Source: Muscardinus avellanarius
Lineage: Eukaryota; Chordata; Mammalia; Rodentia; Gliridae
DNA: 64,000 bases
Assembly: GCA_963383645.1 (NCBI GenBank)
Contig: OY726560.1
Coordinates: forward strand, 68,945,023-69,009,022
Direction: 5' to 3'
Part shown: in pieces, positions 1 to 11,469 of the stretch
Layout of the letters: every line of letters starts with the position of its first letter
How positions within the stretch are numbered: the stretch's first letter is position 1
Translations under genes and position numbers: made by a program
The notes under the pieces: generated by a model
Database searches by the model: none
The model's input: only the letters and a program-made list of their open reading frames with translations
Told to the model about the DNA's origin: nothing

Positions 1-123
1 GCGCTGGCTTAGGAGACCCTGTTTCCAAATAAAAATGTAAAAATAGGTCTGGGAGTGTAGCCCGGAGGTAGAAGGGCTTCCAGGAACCCCAGTACCACCA
101 AAAAAAAAAAAAAAAAAAAAAAA
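1..123 (+). mobile_element. B1-dID SINE, young-type, cut by window edge
   Basis: Only the right part of the B1 half, the ID-like half (ggtctgggagtgtagcccgg) and the poly(A) tail are present. It shares the 'aggtctgggagtgtagcc' signature of the CpG-rich subfamily. Confidence 0.85.
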
Positions 124-289
124 GATCACTGATTAGATAGAAGCATATAGCACTTACATAAATGCATTTGAAAAACTAAAGGCCAGTTAAATGTCCACCG
201 AAAGAAGAGGCACATTGTGGTATTGAAAAACCTGTGATTATTTATTGGTCCATAAAATATTTTAAAATTGTTTAATTTTGAAATTATTT

Positions 290-491
290 TGCAGTACTGG
301 TGATTGAACCCCAGGGGCATTTTATCTCCAAGCCATACCCCCAGCCCCATTTTAAATTTTTTTATTTTGAAACAGGGCCTTACTAAGTTGCAAAGGGCCT
401 CACTAAGTAGCTGAGGCTGGCTGCGAACCTGCAATCCTCCTGTCTCAGCCTCCCAAGTACTGGGATTACAAGCATGCACCACCACACCTGG
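290..491 (-). mobile_element. B1-dID SINE
   Basis: Antisense copy: gtactggtgattgaacccc (ID-like half) is followed by the B1 half, ending in accacacctgg. Confidence 0.9.
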
Positions 492-849
492 TTTCATAAA
501 ATACTTTTAACATTATCACTGATCTGAAATTACAGTCAATTTTTATATATGATGTATTAGTCCATACTGGTAATAGATATCTAAAACTGTTATCCTAAAC
601 TGTGTGAATATGATATAAAATATTTTTTCAGGTTGCAACAAAATGTACATGCACTATGATAAAATATCCAGAAAATCCTGATTTTCATATGTTAAGGTCA
701 TTTCATGTATCTGCATTGTTTTTAAACATAATATGTATAACTTAATGGCAGCACTTGCCATATAACTCTATAACAAATAATTGATAGTATTATAATAGCC
801 TTTTTATTAACTGGGGGTGAAAAGCCAAATGTATTAAGAAGGTAGATTT

Positions 850-1080
850 CCCGAGTTCAAATTCTGGTTCTACCACTTATTGAAATTATACAAGTCACCA
901 GACCATTCTTTGTTTCATTTCCCCAAAATAAAATGGAAGTGGTAAGAATACCTCCTTACAATACTATTGTAAGGATTATATGAAGCAGTAACAACCAAGT
1001 ATGGGCAAAGCAATCAGAGGTATTACCTGGCAATGTAAACATTTAGTATGTGTTAGCTACAGTTTGTATTACAGTAAAAA
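850..1080 (+). mobile_element. MIR-like SINE remnant
   Basis: Order of motifs follows MIR: gagttcaaattctggttctaccactta, cagaccattctttgtttcattt, then gtaaggattatatgaag. Old and diverged. Confidence 0.6.
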
Positions 1081-1839
1081 TTATAGTGACCAATGTTAAT
1101 GAAATTACTTTAAGCATTAAATGCCATGCAAACTGACAGATGATACACTTATATTTAACCCTAGAGATATTATTAGGCACATTCTATTACATAGAGATTA
1201 GATCCCTAAAATATGCTCATTTATAAATGCCAAAATAGCAGATAATATGCCTCATGAGATATGGCCAGTCACCACTGCAATGTTGAGGGGACCCTTTCAT
1301 GCCTCTAGTGGGGATTACTGACAGAATGGTGATTAGAAAACAGTAAAACTAAATATAAAACACTGATTACATCAGTTGTGTTCACTCAATAGCCCTACAT
1401 TGAAAGCTGTTGAATTTTCAGTTCAGAAAAATGAGAAATTACATGAGTATTTAGGATTACTTGCCGATCATACCAACAATGTTATATCTCTGCAAGTTAA
1501 GAATATACTTCATATAGGTATTTAGGTAAAGGTCATATCTTTATTAAACTCAAAATGCTTGACTTCTTTGGAGATTTTGATGGTGGTGGTTTCCTTATTT
1601 GTCATTCTACATATAGACAGAAAACAAAGTCTCAAGTGCTTCTCTGCCAAGTAACAATTATTATTACCTTGGACAGCAGTATACAAATTTCTCACAATAT
1701 GTAACACAGTCTATTTTTTGTATTTGATATGCAGCTGCTGGTGATGAAGGTTCTTTGTGATAGTTTGAAAACCGCTATTAGATTTCATACATTAAAATTC
1801 AGTAATGGTCTGCCTAATCTTTAGTTATGAAGAGCATTT

Positions 1840-1877
1840 CACATACTCAGTGTAGATCCATCTACGCTGAGTATGTG
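1840..1877. repeat. short perfect-stem hairpin
   Basis: Arms CACATACTCAGTGTAGA and TCTACGCTGAGTATGTG flank a 4-nt TCCA loop. All 17 positions pair, with one G-T wobble. Confidence 0.8.
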
Positions 1878-2743
1878 GTGCATATGACACTTTGGTTAAC
1901 AATGAGCAGCATAAACAAGTGTTCCCAGAAGATGAGAGTGCCTAATGATGCTGTGGCCATTTTGGTTTTTGTAAGTACATTCTATGATGTATGCAAGACA
2001 AACCTGCCTAATTAAACCTTTCTCATCCCAGTCATTATGTAATGCCTGGCTCTAATTATTATTATCACAAGAATGTTTTTTTTGAAAATTACAGATTTAA
2101 CATCGTTTTTAATATATTCACAATGATAAAATAATGCTATATCAATATAAAAATGACTCACATTACATATATTTTAGGATGAAGGTAGAATATACCTTGT
2201 GTCCATAAATTATCAAGGTTCCTAATGGTCCTTTTAAAGTACAACAAATAAAGCCTTATTTTCACATCTTATTACATATTCCTTGATATCTTTGTAAGTT
2301 AAAGGTTGAGTTTTTTAAATAGGCTTATTGTATTCATCTTTACCTATCCCCCTTCCCTTCACCTCTTAGACCCCACCCTGCCCTAAACAAGGCCACTGAT
2401 ACTATAGCAAGGGTGGTCCAAGGAAGCTACAGCCATTGTGGAGACCAAGGTCAGCCCCAGGTTGCAAGGAATGACCACTAGCATAAAGGACAACTGGAAG
2501 CAGCAGAAGACAGTCTTGCTGGAGGCCTCAATAGCCTTCTTTTCCTATACAGAGGAGCCTTGTAGAGAAGAGCAAGGTGCCCCTTTCTGCATCTTACACA
2601 TATACCTTTCTTAGATACACAAGGGGATAGAACACTCACAGCATCCCATCCAGTCTATATTATTCTTAATATTTTTGCATGATAATTTGCAGAGTGTGGC
2701 TATGGTTTCTTCAGTGAAAGCAAACTATCAAGCAAAACTATCG

Positions 2744-2749
2744 TTTATT
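2744..2749 (-). promoter_or_regulatory. candidate poly(A) signal AATAAA
   Basis: TTTATT on the plus strand gives AATAAA on the gene strand, about 370 nt past the stop codon. A T/G-rich stretch follows toward 2690-2720. Alternatives at 3030-3025 (ATTAAA) and 1545-1540 (AATAAA) cannot be excluded. Confidence 0.3.
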
Positions 2750-3115
2750 ATTCATGTCCACTTGGAGAAGTTGAAAACAAACACAGAATTAGTAGATGAG
2801 AAAGGAGGAACCATAGTTAATTTTATAATCATTGATTTTTTTATATATATTTCAGAGACAAATTTTGCCCTAAAAATAAACATTTTGTGTCAATATATAG
2901 AGATCAGTTTGTGGGGCTGAATTGTCTGAATGAATTATCAATTTCCAGCATTAAATATCCTAGTACAAACTGAACATTAGTTATTTACACCACGGAGAAA
3001 GATTTGGAGGAAATAAATGCATGATTTAATCTTCAATGGAGAATGCTGAATGGCAGGCACTTTCTCTGGACCAGAGTTCAGAGCTTCTGTCTGCCTGCTT
3101 ACTTGGGAATATTCT

Positions 3116-3161
3116 TCATTCTTCTCCAACCGGGGGAGGCGGCTCACACAGCTTGTACAAC
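3116..3161 (-). CDS. INPP4-related protein, C-terminal coding exon with stop
   Basis: After a cttttctag acceptor the first base (3161) completes an Arg codon. The frame then encodes LYKLCEPPPPVGEE and stops at TGA (3118-3116), giving a short Pro-rich, acidic C-terminus. INPP4A/B also end soon after a Tyr-x-Pro-Pro segment, so the position of the stop fits the family. The exon continues as 3' UTR toward lower coordinates. The poly(A) site is uncertain: candidate minus-strand hexamers are ATTAAA (3030-3025) and AATAAA (2749-2744 and 1545-1540). The C-terminus is supported because it joins in frame to the preceding exon and its residues were expected before the exon was located. Confidence 0.88.
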
Positions 3162-4100
3162 CTAGAAAAGGCACAGACAGGTTTGACAGCTGCCAAGTAA
3201 ATTGCCCTAACCAGAGACATTTCTATTAGTAGAACAGATACATTGACTGATTACTTATTCCAATGAGTCATGATCATGTGATTTCACTAAAATTAGCAAA
3301 CTTTAAAATTTTGGTTCTGTGATTTAGAAAAAGCCATGTTTCTTTGTATCTCTAGATGCTCACAGATTAGGCAACACTGCATTTTAAACCTACTGTTCTG
3401 CTCCAGTGTTGCCAACCCGTGCTGGCTGTTTATCTTGCTGGCAATGAAAAATATATTCTCTGCATTCCAAAAGGTAATAGCATTCTGATCATTATCATTA
3501 TGGTTATTCTGTAGAAAGAGCGAACCTCTTGATAGGGATCTACGATTTCTGATGTGGTTGAGAAGTGTACTTCATTTTGTGCTACCCCTGTGTGCAGGAG
3601 GCTGGCCGTGTGGCCTTGAGTGCCACACTCCAGAGGCCTGAACTTCAAAGGTACAATTACCTGGTGTTTCCTCAGACTCTTTTCACGTGGCTCTATCCAG
3701 TCCCAACTCACCTATCAGTGGATTCTCCAAGTGGGTCAAGGAATTCACTTTAACTGTGGAGAAGCTGGGAGATGTTCCCCCTTTGTAGCCCAGGCCTAGT
3801 TTTTTGAGACCATACAGTATTGTTACTCAAGTTCTAGTGTTCCACATTTTCCTGAACAGTGAAATTCTAACTCCAGAACCAAGGTAAAGGGAGCAAAATG
3901 GCTGCCAGATAACCCTAATCTTAGTGACCTCAAGGTCATATGTGTTACTTGTTACTTACAGTGTATTCTGAAAGATGTGCTGAACTAATGTGGTTGGATA
4001 TCAGCAGGCACCGTTCTCTGTAAGAGTAACCAATGCCATGCTGGTCCTACTGTGGAGCTCAAGCTAGTGATTCAAATAACATAGAACTCAACTCTGCCCT

Positions 4101-4182
4101 TTTTTTTTTTTTTTTTTTGGTACTGGGGATTGAACCCAGGGACATTCTACTTTGAGACTGAGCCCTTTTAAATTTTTTCTTT
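4101..4182 (-). mobile_element. B1-dID SINE, ID-like part (host of a nested insertion)
   Basis: Poly(T) and ggtactggggattgaaccc open an antisense copy. Its B1 half resumes at about 4484, after an inserted plus-strand SINE. Confidence 0.75.
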
Positions 4183-4483
4183 TTGAGGCTAGGTGTGCTG
4201 GTACATGCTTGTAATCCTAGTATTTGGGAGGCTAAGACAAGAGGATCAAAGGTTCAAGGACAGTCTCAGCAATTCGGTGAGACTCTCAAAAGAGATAAAC
4301 AAATAAGAAATAAAATCAGGTTGTGGCATAGCTCAGAGGTAGAATGTCCCTGGGTTCAATTCCCAGCAACACACAGACAAACACACACATAAATAAAAAT
4401 AAATAAATAAAAAAGCAAAATGGGCTGAGGATATGTAGTTCAGAGGTAGAATGCCCCTGAGTTTAATCCCTAGTACCACAAAC
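4183..4483 (+). mobile_element. B1-dID SINE plus extra ID unit, inserted in another SINE
   Basis: A full plus-strand B1-dID copy (about 4187-4375) is followed by an A-rich linker and a second ID-like unit (gggctgaggatatgtagttc, 4421-4482), giving a B1-ID-ID arrangement. Confidence 0.7.
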
Positions 4484-4590
4484 AGAGTCTTGCTAAGTTG
4501 CTGAGGGTGGTCTTGAACCTGTGATCCTGCTGTCTCAGCCTCCCAAGTATTGGGAGCACAGATACATGGCATCATCATACTCTGCTGACA
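4484..4590 (-). mobile_element. B1 half of the interrupted SINE
   Basis: agagtcttgctaagttgctg through cctcccaagtattgggagc is the antisense B1 half missing from the 4101-4182 copy. Confidence 0.7.
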
Positions 4591-4636
4591 ACTTTGCTTT
4601 ATTTATTCATTCATTTATTTATTTATTTATTTTATT

Positions 4637-4718
4637 TATGGTGCTGAGGATTGAAACCAAGGCTTCAAACATGCTTGGTACACACTCTCCACTGAGTTAG
4701 ACTCTGAACCTCAACTTT
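4637..4718 (-). mobile_element. ID element (tRNA-like SINE monomer)
   Basis: gtgctgaggattgaaacc...catgcttggtacacactctccactgagtt is an antisense free ID monomer with a diverged tRNA-Ala-like body. It follows an (ATTT)n tail at about 4597-4640. Confidence 0.7.
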
Positions 4719-5984
4719 GTAGCTTTTGAAAAAGCAGGCCAAAACCCACGGTGAGCTATAGTGATTCACTCCCTTTTACAGATTAAATTGAAAACAGTTT
4801 AAATAATTTGTTAACCAATTTAGCAAATTATAAATTTCTTTTCCCTTTGACATTTAATCTCATGCTAATTCTAAATCAGTGGGAAAGAATGAGAGATTTA
4901 ATACAGAGCCGTAAATCTGGTTAACAAGATGAACTTTCTTAGTCTGGAAACGTAGAATGGATTGTCTTTGGAAGTCTTCAAAATGTACTTCAAGTCTAGA
5001 AGGTGGTTTATGTTCTATATGTTATCTCCACAGAAGAGGTGAACACTGAAATAAGGACATGTCACATCAGCAAAGCATATTTCATCCTTCCTAGAGAAAG
5101 GCATGCATTAGTTTGAGCCAGTGTGCTTGAAATGTCCTTTTGTATCTGTACGGTTAGGTTGTTGCTGTAAGGTTGTTATTTCAAATTGTATTCCCCGGGC
5201 CAGAATAATGAAATGATTAGAAGGTTCTTTTCCTCCTTAATTTTTCTCCTCTTACTTCCCTGACAGTGCTGCCTAATGAGTGGAAAAGCACAATGGCCCC
5301 AGTTAGGTAGAACAGAGATGGGAAGGTGGGTGAGGAACGGCCACCCTGAGAGAGCTGGCTGAGACTTCATTTTGCATTACACTGCACAGAATGCACAGAA
5401 TGTAACTGATGCCACGGGGTAGGTGCATCTTTGAAATGTCTGCCTTGCAAATCGGAGAAAAGGCTACTCCCTGTGATCACCTAATGAAATAATAGCTCTG
5501 GGTCCTGTGGAGCTGGACAGATTCAGCTTCTGTGAGGTTTCTTGGAAGCGATGCAAGGTTATTTGAGTTCACATTTGTAATGGAAATTGTGGCGCTTTGG
5601 GAATTTAGAGCAGGCAGATGAAGGTTGGAAGTAAAACATTCTGGGTAAATGCCTCTGCACTGAGGCATTTGTGTTTGGCAGAAAAACTGTTGGGCAGTAG
5701 GGGGCTTTTGCCTGCCCAACCTCTGGGGCCCTTCCTGTATTCGCATTCCACCCACGCACATGGTGCCCCTGCTGAAACACTTTCTTGGCTCCACTTTCTC
5801 TGAGTCCTGTTGGGCTCGGGCAGCCACCTTGGAGCTGTTATTTCAGCCCAAATTCAAATCTGCAGAGAGCAGAACTTGCAAACTCTATTCTACACAGCCA
5901 AAATAAAAAGTGTGATAAGGGAGACCACAAAGCAAGTGACTCTTTCCAGGTTAAAGTACCAGTGATACTCTGTTTTAAGGCAAT

Positions 5985-6080
5985 TCTCTCCATCTTATAG
6001 ATGAGAAAAATTAAGGCAGAGGGGGCAAGGGAACAAACAACAACTAAGTAAGGTCACAAAGAGAGCAAGAGCCAAGACTC
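5985..6080 (-). mobile_element. MIR-like remnant
   Basis: ccatcttatagatgagaaaa...gcaagagccaagactcagat matches the antisense MIR core order. Confidence 0.45.
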
Positions 6081-6359
6081 AGATACATACATATATAAAT
6101 ATGCATACATATACATATATATACATATACATAGATAGACAATTTTAACCAAACCTTTTATAGCACAAAAACTCAAAATGTTGTGTCACAATAGAAAATA
6201 AGACCAGGGTCTACAACTGATGGCCCAGCATCTAAAATGTAATATTTGGTTCTTGATGAATATTTGTTATTGATCTGAAGAGCTCATACTCATATGGAAG
6301 ACAAAGAGAGGAAGGACTGCAAGGAATCCCTACCTCATTGCCACTCTCTCACAACATAC

Positions 6360-6480
6360 TCTGACCTGATGGCCCAGATTCACTCTGTCCTTCTATTTTA
6401 CTAGGCTTCCAGCTCCTTGAGCATATAAAATGTTTCTCATCTATCTTGATATCACAATCCCCAAAGCAGTTCCTGATACA
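6360..6480 (+). mobile_element. L2-like fragment
   Basis: ggcttccagctccttgagca and the following sequence resemble the L2 3' region. Old and diverged. Confidence 0.4.
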
Positions 6481-6639
6481 TATATCAGACACTGATTCTA
6501 AAGGGGAGTGTGTTAGATGTCATGGGGCCAAGGATGTCCAGAAAATCCACCCCCGGGGCCAGGCCTTATGTTGCCACTACTCAGAACCAATCTACCTAGA
6601 GTTATTATTTGCAATACTCTGTTCTCTAGTGTCCTGATA

Positions 6640-7480
6640 CCCTGAATTACTACACTCTATCTAAGGAAAACTATGGCTACTTCCCCTCTGACAATTCCAG
6701 ACCCCCCATCTCTCGCTCTCCTTCTTCTTCAGATCACTCAGCTTTGATTCTGTCTCTCAGTTCCTCTGCTTTCTCCTCACCGTCTGCACGGCCCCGTGGT
6801 GTGCTTCACCTTCTCTCACCTATGTTGCTCAGTTACCACAGGTAAAAAATCATGTCTAGTTCCTCGCTGCCCTCCTGAGTACTGACAATTCCTAGGACTG
6901 CAGCTCACTCTTCTCTGCTTGGCTTCAGACCTGTCTACTGACCTGCCCACAAAGAAACCTCCAAGATGATATGCCCTTTCTCCTGAGTCTCAGAATTACC
7001 ATGTTGAGCTCCTCATCTTTCCAGTGCTTTCCTCAGCATCCAAAATATCAGTGGCAAAAATTATTAGCCCAATAGAACACAAAGCAAAGATTTTATACCC
7101 ACTTTAAAACATTCCTTTCCCCTAACCCTCGTCATTCAAACCAAAGACTATTAAATCTGTCTTATAAGCAGCTTCCTACTCCATCTTCTCATCTTGGTTC
7201 TCAATACTACCAATGTCTTTTTTCAAACTGCTATCTTCAGTCTTAGCAGTTCTGGAATGGACCCTCCTAATGTAGCCCAAGGTAAATTAAAAAATCCAAA
7301 TCTTCAAGATAGAAAGGTGATTCACATCTCCCTATTGTCTTCAAGTTAAAGAGAGAACTCAAAGTCTCTGGTCTAGTCCGCCTACATCTTCAGTGTCTCT
7401 TTATATTATCCATAGTTGGCCACCAGGCACAGAGACTAGAGTGTGGTGCTCAGAATGTGATATTTTCTCTGGGCTCTGAG
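6640..7480 (+). mobile_element. L2-like remnants
   Basis: Pyrimidine-rich, C/T-biased sequence with pieces such as aagtctctggtctagtccgcctac resembles the body of L2. Boundaries are approximate and other old repeats may be mixed in. Confidence 0.35.
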
Positions 7481-7859
7481 TCTTGGCATCTGTGCAGCAG
7501 GAGCACTACCATATAGACCAGGCCAGGAGTATCCCAAGGCTTCTCTTCTTCATCCCAAGGCTACACACCACCCTTCTCTGTGTTTCTATGATGATTGTGC
7601 CCATTTCTAGCATGGTTATCATCACATATGACATATCAGCATACTATATTTTTGTTGTATTGAACTGTTGCTCTTCTATTCCTTATCCCTTTTTTTAAAG
7701 AAAGGACCCGACACCAACAGACACACAGCGGAAAATCAATATGTTTGCTGAGTGGATTTTAAAAAGAAAGAGAGAGTAGGTGTTGGAAGAAAAACTATGA
7801 TAAAGATGGGTTGGGGGATTTGAACCCAGTACTATCTCAAGCAGAGAGAAGACACTTGA

Positions 7860-8165
7860 CCTCATGAATATGCCTTCCAGAAATGTCGTGCCAGCTTTGC
7901 CCATGGACAGCATCATCATGAGAGCCAAATGTGTCATTCAACTTGTTGTTCCATCTGGGAGGCTAGCTTCCATTCCTCAGACTTCACCTGCACCCTCTGC
8001 GGCCTGCTTCTCACCTCGCCTTCTTACAGGGATATTTTCCTGCTCTCCTCTAATGAAAAGCCCCTTGAGGGCCAAAGCCACTTCTTTCTCAGTTTTATAT
8101 TTTCCATGGGGCACAGCAGGGTATATTGCATTTTTTGGGTCCTCAATAAACATTTGTAGAAAGAA
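7860..8165 (+). mobile_element. L2 3'-end fragment
   Basis: The order gaaaagccccttgagggcc...ggggcacagcagg...cctcaataaacatttgtaga is the L2 3' terminus. Confidence 0.65.
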
Positions 8166-9081
8166 CGGAAGAGCAAATACAAGACATTTAAAAAATGGGT
8201 CCTAATTTCTCTCTCAGGGTTATTATTTCCTTGTAAAATGTGTCGACTTTATGGCTGGCTTATTTTATTGTGTTTCACTCCAAGTATTTTAAACATAACT
8301 CAATGAAAAGGAAAAGTGAATTCATCAGCTCCTTTCCTTGCTCCCGGCTTGCATATTGGCTTATTGATCAGGGTGCTGACGTCTCATCCCAACCCTACTG
8401 TCTATTAGTGTGTATAAGCTCCAGCTAAAAACAGCTTGCTGGGCCATTGCCTTGTTTTCTTATTGGAATTTCAACACTCCAGGGGGTCTATTGTATTAAT
8501 ATACCATGTCTGTTCAAGGTGCTGGGGAGAGAGAACTCTTATGTGAAACGATTCTGTAGCAACACAAAGTCTTAGCTTCAAATCTAACCATCTAGAGAAG
8601 ATAACAAGACCTGAGAATTAAAGAGAGTTAGGAGTCAGCACTAAAAATAACTGCAACTAGTAGATGAGCACCCCATCCATTTTCAGAGGGAAAATATGTT
8701 TTCCCCTTTGAAAGCACTTTCCCTACCCATGTAGTTTTAAAGCACGAAATATAACTTCATAAATTCTGCACTCATCATTCTTGCTCTGGTAATGGTGTTG
8801 TAAATAAAAACAAATAGTGTCTTGTCTGCGACAATGCTTGGAGGAGCCTATTTTTTTGTTAAAATGCAAATGTCTAAAAGCAATCAAATGAAAAAGGAAT
8901 TGTTTCACTTTGTCCCACTTCAAGACAGATGACTGCCTGCCCTAATCGTTAGAGAAATAAAACTGCAAAAAGTTCTCCATGGCTGCTAACCACATTCATT
9001 TACTTTACAGGTGGAGGAGTCCTTTCCTATGATGGTGTGTGAACAGTGAATATTTAGCATAACAAACAAAAAGCCCATTTA

Positions 9082-9083
9082 CT

Positions 9084-9118
<35 letters not shown>

Positions 9119-9121
9119 TTT
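9082..9121. repeat. (ATTT)n microsatellite
   Basis: About ten tandem TTTA units, not visibly attached to a SINE. Confidence 0.95.
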
Positions 9122-9768
9122 GCATGTTCTTGAAATCACTTTAGCTATCTGATGTCTACGATTGTAGTTGCTACAATGGACAATGACTAAAATCTGAAAA
9201 ACTATCTCTGCCTCTTGAGAAGAGGCATTCAGGTTGGGCAAAGAAATATTTAACAATATAGTGCAACGCAGTACAACAGAGGTTTTCATACAGAAATCAA
9301 GACATAAGATGATAAGGGAGCCCAGAGTAAAAGGAACTCGAGCAAGACTCCAGGCAGGAAATGACATCTGAGCTGGATTTTGTGGGCTAAGTAGGAGCTC
9401 TCCATGCAGACACAGATGGGAAAAGCAATCGTGACACAGGGAAGAGTATGTGTGATCATGGGAGAAAAAATGAAAATGACATTTGGGTGGTGAGCACAGC
9501 GGGTTAAAATTTTTGGCTGAATCTGTGTGGATGTTTGGTTTTGAATTCATGGCGAAATGTGAAAAATCGAATAATGTCCATTTAATTCTGAGAGCATGTA
9601 TACCTCACCACACTTGGCACTAGGTGCTTACAAGAGCCATCTCCGTGACTGCTATCAGTGTGACAGTGGGGGTGCCCTGGAGCAAGGGCACTGGCCAGGG
9701 GTGCACTGGCTGGGGAACACTGGTGAACCCTCGGGCAGGAGCAGGCAGGGGGCCAGGGGAGGCACTCA

Positions 9769-9882
<114 letters not shown>

Positions 9883-10570
9883 TTAGCAATTATTTAACAC
9901 ACCATTGAAAAAAACATCAAGAGAGACTGGATAAGAAGTAAAAGAGAAATCACCACCTAGCATTTACAAAATTAATGCTTTTAAGAATCAAGATATGCCA
10001 TTTCAAATGATTAATTTTATAGGCATCTAAATTGTTTGAAATAAGTTTAGCATCTTCCTGTTCACTATCTGAACTATGTCTTTATTCTTACAAGCAATCA
10101 GTAATTTGAAAATAGGAAAGAAGGAGGCTATAAATATATGCTGTGCACCCAGTTTCAAAGAACAAGAATCATAATTCAGTCACTTACATACTAAATTTCC
10201 CCCAGTTCAATAGTTAGCTATTTTAAACTTAAGAGTATTTAGCAAGAAAACATTTTCTTAAATAGTTGTAAAGCAATTTCTGGATAAGCTGTGTCCATAT
10301 GAATATTTGAAATCTTAGAATTTTGTCTTAAAGTTTATTGTATAAAGACAATTTTCCTTAGCAATGAAATAGTCTCTAAAATCTGGACACTAGAGAATTG
10401 CAGAAGAGGAAAGGGCAGGAATGGGAAATGGCAAATGGATATGGCATTTCTTTGGGGTGATGGTGCTGATGAGATTGTGCTGATGTTTGCACAATGCTAA
10501 GAATACAGTAAATTGAGTGAACTGTACACTTTAAACAGAATTAAATGTATGTGAATTATATCTCTATAAA

Positions 10571-10780
10571 GTTTTTTTGTAGTACTTGAGATTGAACTCA
10601 GAGGCATTCTACCTCCAAGCTACACCCTCAACCCTATTTTGTATTCTTTATTTTCAAATAGGTGTTAATAAGTTGCAGAGGGTCTCACTAGGTAGCTGAG
10701 GCTGGCCAAGAACCTGTGTGATCTTCCTGTCTTGGCCTCCCAAGTACTGGGATGACAAGCGTGTGCTACCACATCTAGCC
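10571..10780 (-). mobile_element. B1-dID SINE
   Basis: agtacttgagattgaactcag through ctaccacatctagcc; diverged antisense copy. Confidence 0.88.
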
Positions 10781-11127
10781 ACAGAGTTCTTTGTTAAAAT
10801 TGTCTTTTAGAAGTGATTGTAGTTCTACCTCTATAGTTCATTAAACATATCTAAGTTTCGCTAAAATGAAACCAAGATTTCAATCCCCCCCCAAATCTGT
10901 CAAGTTGATAGGTGAATTATGATTATTGATGTGTTCCTAATGGAAATTAGTGACTCTGGATAACCAAAAACCAGGGTTTGTGTCTGGGAATAGGTGAAGG
11001 GTGGTATTGCTCAAAAGATTGAAATGCTCCAGATAATAGATATTGAACTAAATAAAGGAAGAGGAAAAGAAGAAAATGAAGAAGGCCAACTACTCACATG
11101 CATACATACATGCATAATTTCATACAT

Positions 11128-11166
11128 GTGCACACACACACACACATACACACACACACACACACA
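11128..11166. repeat. (CA)n microsatellite
   Basis: CA dinucleotide run with one TACA interruption, directly before an antisense SINE. Confidence 0.95.
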
Positions 11167-11190
11167 GAGGAAGGTATGTGTGTGTGGGGG

Positions 11191-11366
11191 GGTATTGGGG
11201 ATTAAACCCAGAGACATTCTACCTTCAAGCTACACCTCCAGCCCTATTTTATTTTTTATTTTGAAACATGGTCTTGCCAAGTTGCTGAGGCTGGCCTTGA
11301 ACCTGTAATACCCTTGACTCAGCCTCCCAAACACTGAGACTATAGGCATGTACCACACACCTGGCT
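11191..11366 (-). mobile_element. B1-dID SINE
   Basis: ggtattggggattaaaccc...taccacacacctggct; antisense copy. Confidence 0.88.
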
Positions 11367-11469
11367 CAGAAAATATATTCTCTTAAGATGGACCTAATAA
11401 AAGAAAACAAATAGGTAAAGGGAAAGGGGAAAAGGACAGGTAGAAAGAGAACTTGGAATTGCAATTAAG

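Larger units (their letters stand above)
492..3115 (-). other. 3' UTR and 3' flank of the INPP4-related gene
   Basis: This stretch has no SINE between 492 and 3115, which is unusual for the window. That fits either a long 3' UTR or conserved flank. It holds one MIR-like remnant (about 850-1080) and the 1840-1877 hairpin. The ORFs here are short and show no protein-like composition. Confidence 0.45.

Noticed and set aside
1840..1877. microRNA precursor call for the hairpin
   Set aside because: The 4-nt loop and 17-bp stem are too short for canonical Drosha/Dicer processing.
2977..3174. 65-residue minus-strand ORF overlapping the terminal exon
   Set aside because: It uses a different frame from the one that joins to the previous exon; a shadow of the real C-terminus.
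9116..9550. 144-residue minus-strand ORF near coding exon 9770-9837
   Set aside because: Not in phase with the gene, lacks splice sites, and low-complexity composition; chance ORF.
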